Origin: Accumulibacter sp964420975
GTDB taxonomy: Bacteria; Pseudomonadota; Gammaproteobacteria; Burkholderiales; Rhodocyclaceae
Direction: 5' to 3'
Assembly (NCBI GenBank): GCA_964420975.1
Contig: CAYQVH010000022.1
Location: 1-64,000 of the forward strand
Length of the DNA stretch: 64,000 nt
In this document: one piece after another, positions 60,499 to 64,000 of the stretch
How positions within the stretch are numbered: position 1 is the first letter of the stretch
How the letters are laid out: every line of letters starts with the position of its first letter
Translations under genes and position numbers: made by a program
Notes under the pieces: generated by a model
Databases searched by the model: none
The model's input: the letters and a program-made list of their open reading frames with translations, nothing else
Told to the model about the DNA's origin: nothing

Positions 60499-60840
60499 AT
60501 GCATGAAATGGCGCTGGCGATCGGGATACTGCAGATCGTTGAAGATTCGGTGCTCGTTCAGCCTTTTCAGCGGGTGCGCAGGATCGTGGTCGAGATCGGC
60601 GAACTGTCGGCCGTGGACACTGACAGCCTCTGTTTTTGTTTTGATGCCGTGGCGCGATCCACTCTGGCCGAGGGCGCAGCACTGGACGTAATCGCCGTGG
60701 CCGGGCAAGGTTTGTGTTTTAATTGCGGAAAGACAGTGGCCCTGGGGTCACTGTACGACCCCTGCCCAGACTGCGGCGGGTACCCGGTGCAAGCAACCGC
60801 GGGAACCGCCATGCGGGTCAAGGAGCTGGAAGTCGAATAA
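60499..60840 (+). CDS. hypA: Hydrogenase nickel insertion protein HypA
   Basis: 113 residues. The N-terminal MHEMALAIG has the nickel-binding MHE motif. A zinc site is formed by two CxxC pairs, LCFNCGK and PCPDCGG. It passes nickel with HypB to [NiFe]-hydrogenase. It begins the hyp cluster, 18 bases before hypB. Confidence 0.95.
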   Translation: MHEMALAIGILQIVEDSVLVQPFQRVRRIVVEIGELSAVDTDSLCFCFDAVARSTLAEGAALDVIAVAGQGLCFNCGKTVALGSLYDPCPDCGGYPVQATAGTAMRVKELEVE

Positions 60841-60858
60841 GAAAAGAGGAGACAGCCT

Positions 60859-61842
60859 ATGTGTACGGCCTGCGGTTGTGGTGCCGAGGCGGCCAGCGTC
60901 GCCAGTCGTTCGGTGCCCGAGTTCGTGGACGCGCCAAGTGGTTTGCCGGCGTCGGTGGTGAATCAGCGTCGCGCTGACGCCCGCGATACCCACTGGCATC
61001 AGCACGCCAACGGCTCCTGGCACAACCACGCCGCCGACGACGCGATCGCTCATGAGCCTCCGGAAGTCGCGGTTGCGGACGTGCCGTTGACGGTTTCGGC
61101 ACTCACGCCGCGACGCAGATTACAAATCGAACGCGATATTCTGGCGAAGAACGACGCGCATGCCGGCGACAACCGACGGTACTTTGCGGAACAGGGCATC
61201 TTCGCGCTCAACCTTGTTTCGAGTCCGGGGTCGGGGAAGACGACGCTCCTGTGCAAGACGATCGAGCGTCTCCGGGGACGCGTCGCGGTTACGGTCATTG
61301 AAGGCGATCAGCATACCAGTCGTGACGCCGAGCGGATTCGCGCTACCGGTGCTCCGGCATTGCAGATCAACACCGGCAAAGGCTGTCACCTCGACGCCGC
61401 AACGGTCGGACGCGCCGTGCAGCGGCTTTCGCCGACCGACGGTTCGCTACTCCTGATTGAGAATGTTGGCAACCTGGTTTGTCCGGCGGCCTTCGACCTC
61501 GGTGAGGCGCACAAGGTGGTCATCTTTTCGGTCACCGAGGGCGAGGACAAGCCGCTCAAGTACCCGGAGATCTTCCACGCGGCGTCGCTGATGCTGCTCA
61601 ACAAGATCGATCTGCTCCCCCATCTCGCTTTCGACGTCGACCTAGCAATCGGCTTTGCCCAACGGGTCAACCCGGCACTACAAGTGCGCCTGGTTTCGGC
61701 GACCACTGGCGAAGGCCTTGATTCCTGGCTCGAGTGGCTGCTGAGGGGTTGTCGCGCCAGCCAGCAAACGAGGGTCGCCCCGACCACGTCGCAACGAGTG
61801 GCTGAACGTGACGCACAACCACCAATCGCTGCGCGAGGCTGA
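60859..61842 (+). CDS. hypB: Hydrogenase nickel GTPase HypB
   Basis: 327 residues. N-terminal high-affinity nickel motif MCTACGCG, a histidine-rich stretch (THWHQHANGSWHNH) for nickel storage, then a SIMIBI GTPase: Walker A SSPGSGKTTLL, EGDQHTSRDAERI (switch and metal), ENVGNLVCP and NKIDLLPH (base specificity). A GAAAAGAGGAGA site precedes the ATG. The 45-residue C-terminal extension is low complexity. Confidence 0.96.
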   Translation: MCTACGCGAEAASVASRSVPEFVDAPSGLPASVVNQRRADARDTHWHQHANGSWHNHAADDAIAHEPPEVAVADVPLTVSALTPRRRLQIERDILAKNDAHAGDNRRYFAEQGIFALNLVSSPGSGKTTLLCKTIERLRGRVAVTVIEGDQHTSRDAERIRATGAPALQINTGKGCHLDAATVGRAVQRLSPTDGSLLLIENVGNLVCPAAFDLGEAHKVVIFSVTEGEDKPLKYPEIFHAASLMLLNKIDLLPHLAFDVDLAIGFAQRVNPALQVRLVSATTGEGLDSWLEWLLRGCRASQQTRVAPTTSQRVAERDAQPPIAARG

Positions 61843-61843
61843 G

Positions 61844-64000
61844 ATGTCAGACCCCATTATTTGTCGGAACATCCGTGTCAGCGGAGTCGTTCAGGGAGTG
61901 GGTTTTCGTCCCTTTGTCTGGCGTCTGGCAAAGGAGCTTCGCCTTGGTGGCTGGGTGCGAAATGACTCGCGCGGCGTCGAGATCGAAGTTTGTGGCGCGC
62001 CTGACCAGGTGACGACGCTGACCAGGCGGCTTGAACGGGAAGCGCCACCGCTGGCGCGGATCAATTCGGTGGTCGCCCGCGAGAGCAGCAGTACTTGTGC
62101 TGCCGACGACTTCGTGATCATTGACAGTCGCAGCGGACGTGCGGCGACGATGATTGGCCACGACACGGCCGTTTGTCGTGATTGTCTGGGCGAAATGTTC
62201 GACCCCGGCAGCCGACGCTGGCGCTACGCGTTCACCAACTGCACCAACTGCGGCCCGCGCTACACGATCAGTCGCGGGCTGCCGTACGACCGGGCGCGCA
62301 CCAGTCTCAAGCCGTTTGCGATGTGTCCGCGCTGCCAGCGCGAGTACAAGCGGCCCGACGATCGCCGCTTTCATGCGGAAGCGAACTGTTGTCCGAAGTG
62401 CGGCCCGCAGCTCATTCTTCTCGACGGCGAAGGTCATCAGCTTCCCGGTGACCCGATCGCTGCCGCCGTGTCGCTATTGCAACAGGGCAAGATCGTCGCC
62501 ATCAAGGGGCTGGGTGGCTTTCACCTGGCGTGCGACGCGCGCAACCCTTTGGCGGTTGCCGTTCTGCGCGAACGCAAGCAGCGCGACGAAAAACCGTTCG
62601 TCGTCATGTTGGCCAACGCGCCGTCGGCGGTACGACTGGTACAGATGGGGATCGGCGAACCGGGATTGATGACGCTGCCAACGCGGCCAGCCATTCTGTT
62701 GCGCAAGCGAGCGACGTGTGATCAGGCGTTGCCGGGCGTTGCTCCCGGGCTACCGTCGCTGGGCGTGATGTTGCCCTACACGCCGTTGCAGTTCCTGCTC
62801 TTTCACGAGGCGGCGCGACGCCCTGCCGGCGTCGGTTGGCTCGAACGCGCCCAAGATCTGGCGCTGGTGATGACCAGCGCCAACCCCGGGGGAGAACCGC
62901 TGGTGATCGGTAACGGCGAAGCGCTGATGCGCCTGCATGGGATCGCCGATGCCTTCTTGATCCACGATCGGGACATCGTCACCCGTTGTGACGATAGCGT
63001 TGCGCGCATCACGACGGGCGGTTTGCAGTTCATTCGCCGTGCACGCGGCTATACCCCGCGGGCGTTGAAACTGCCGTTTGGTGGGCCGTCGGTATTGGCG
63101 GTGGGTGGCTGGTTCAAGAACACGGTTTGCGTCACCCGTGGTGACGAGGCGTTTGTCTCGCACCACATCGGCGACCTCGACAACGCCGAGGTTTGCCATT
63201 TCCTCGAGGAGAGTGTGCATCAGCTGATCAAGCTGTTGGGCGTCGAACCGACGATCGTCGCGCACGATCTGCACCCGGACTATCATTCGACGCAGTTCGC
63301 GGCCGAGTTTGCCGATCGACTGCGTTTGCCGTTGCTCGGCGTGCAACATCATCACGCGCACGCCGCAGCCGTTCTCGCCGAACAGCGCGTCGAAGGCAGT
63401 ACGCTGGCGCTTTCGCTGGACGGTGTCGGCCTGGGAACCGACGGCGCCGCCTGGGGGGGTGAGCTGCTCGAGGTCGACGGCCCGTCTTTCCAGCGCCTCG
63501 GTCACTTGCAGCCGCTGGCCTTGCCCGGCGGCGATCGGGCTGCCAGCGAACCGTGGCGCATGGCGGCGGCGGTTCTTCACCGGCTCGGTCGTGGTCAGGA
63601 GATTACACGGCGGTTCGGCGAGCAGCCGGCGGCGTTGGCGGTCGCCCAGATGCTTGCGGGCGACGTGCACACGCCGCTGACGACCAGCATGGGGCGGATG
63701 TTCGACGCTGCTGCCGGCCTGCTCGGGGTCAAGGCGGTAATGACCTACGAGGGGCAGGCGGCGATGCTTCTCGAGGGCTTGGCGCAGACCTATGGCGACA
63801 TCCTGCCGCTCGACCACGGTTGGCTGATCGATTCCGGGCGTCTCGACCTGACGCCTTTGTTTGCTGTCCTGGCCGACGAACGACATGCCGAGCGTGGTGC
63901 GGCGTTGTTTCACGCGACGCTGGCGGCGGCGCTGGTCGACTGGGTGCGGACGGTGGCGCCTGGCGCGCGGCGAATCGTCGGCAGTGGCGGTTGCTTCCTC
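61844..64000 (+). CDS. hypF: Carbamoyltransferase HypF, 3' truncated by window edge
   Basis: 719 residues present; about 40 or so are missing from the C terminus. An acylphosphatase domain (VSGVVQGVGFRPFVWRLA, residues 9-26), two zinc fingers (CRDCLGEMFD, CTNCGPRY; CPRCQREY, CCPKCGP), a YrdC-like domain (IVAIKGLGGFHLACDA, KRDEKPFVVM-type segment) and a Kae1-like domain (VQHHHAHAAAVLAE, SLDGVGLGTDGAAWGGE) are all seen. It makes the cyanide ligands of [NiFe]-hydrogenase with HypE. It starts one base after hypB, so hypABF are co-transcribed. Confidence 0.95.
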   Translation, partial: MSDPIICRNIRVSGVVQGVGFRPFVWRLAKELRLGGWVRNDSRGVEIEVCGAPDQVTTLTRRLEREAPPLARINSVVARESSSTCAADDFVIIDSRSGRAATMIGHDTAVCRDCLGEMFDPGSRRWRYAFTNCTNCGPRYTISRGLPYDRARTSLKPFAMCPRCQREYKRPDDRRFHAEANCCPKCGPQLILLDGEGHQLPGDPIAAAVSLLQQGKIVAIKGLGGFHLACDARNPLAVAVLRERKQRDEKPFVVMLANAPSAVRLVQMGIGEPGLMTLPTRPAILLRKRATCDQALPGVAPGLPSLGVMLPYTPLQFLLFHEAARRPAGVGWLERAQDLALVMTSANPGGEPLVIGNGEALMRLHGIADAFLIHDRDIVTRCDDSVARITTGGLQFIRRARGYTPRALKLPFGGPSVLAVGGWFKNTVCVTRGDEAFVSHHIGDLDNAEVCHFLEESVHQLIKLLGVEPTIVAHDLHPDYHSTQFAAEFADRLRLPLLGVQHHHAHAAAVLAEQRVEGSTLALSLDGVGLGTDGAAWGGELLEVDGPSFQRLGHLQPLALPGGDRAASEPWRMAAAVLHRLGRGQEITRRFGEQPAALAVAQMLAGDVHTPLTTSMGRMFDAAAGLLGVKAVMTYEGQAAMLLEGLAQTYGDILPLDHGWLIDSGRLDLTPLFAVLADERHAERGAALFHATLAAALVDWVRTVAPGARRIVGSGGCFL

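Noticed and set aside
1..64000. tRNA, rRNA or CRISPR arrays
   Set aside because: No cloverleaf-like segments, rRNA conserved blocks or regularly spaced repeats were seen when reading through; a tRNAscan or CRISPR finder run would be needed for certainty.

Overview
The window is a GC-rich, gene-dense bacterial chromosome segment. Gene content and order suggest a betaproteobacterium of the Rhodocyclales, probably close to Candidatus Accumulibacter or Dechloromonas. The evidence is a clade II nos cluster with NosB/G/H, adjacent prpC-prpD, the mreBCD-mrdA-rodA-rlpA-dacC-lipBA block and a full ccmABCDEFGHI operon. This assignment is an inference from gene content, not a database match.

Layout. 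0-5.4 kb: 3' end of a ubiD gene, a small membrane protein, dacB (PBP4), a CYTH-CHAD protein and a cysteine-free Dnr-type CRP/FNR regulator. 5.7-16.2 kb: an accessory island. Decayed IS3-family ends flank an orphan AAA ATPase. A type I restriction-modification operon follows (hsdM, hsdS, a DUF4258/YgiT toxin-antitoxin-like pair, hsdR, a YgjP-like metallopeptidase). The hsdR leader has competing hairpins and a 10-codon ORF. 16.3-31.6 kb: a nitrous-oxide and copper/heme island. It holds an atypical heme-copper oxidase subunit I homologue, TlpA, pentapeptide-repeat and FmdE-like proteins, PCu(A)C and a YtkA/FixH-like protein divergent from nosZ. Then come two cytochrome c genes, nosB-D-G-H-F-L-(MITE)-Y and a second TlpA. 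31.6-34.9 kb: gatCAB, minus strand. 35-45.8 kb: the rod-shape and cell-wall block (mreBCD, mrdA, rodA, rlpA, GAF-PAS protein, dacC), then DUF493-lipB-lipA. 45.8-51.4 kb: a YqaA-like membrane protein, a second RlpA-fold protein, prpC, prpD and pssA. 51.5-60.3 kb, minus strand: ccmA-I, then a NapC/NirT tetraheme cytochrome and a periplasmic heme protein. 60.5-64 kb: hypA, hypB and a truncated hypF.

How it fits together. The Ccm system matures the c-type hemes used by the nos-associated cytochromes and the NapC-type quinol dehydrogenase. NosB/G/H/C pass electrons to NosZ, and NosD/F/Y/L with PCu(A)C and TlpA proteins supply and assemble copper. FNR/Dnr-like boxes (TTGAT-N4-ATCAA type) lie upstream of nosZ, the diheme cytochrome, the NapC gene and between ccmA and hypA. 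The local Dnr-type protein has the matching recognition-helix residues, so the window may hold one anaerobic/NO regulon together with its own regulator. The most unusual observations are that regulon, the hsdR leader, the TA-like pair inside the hsd operon, the MITE placed exactly at the nosL stop codon, and a CX3CH heme-like motif in the cytochrome downstream of the NapC gene.
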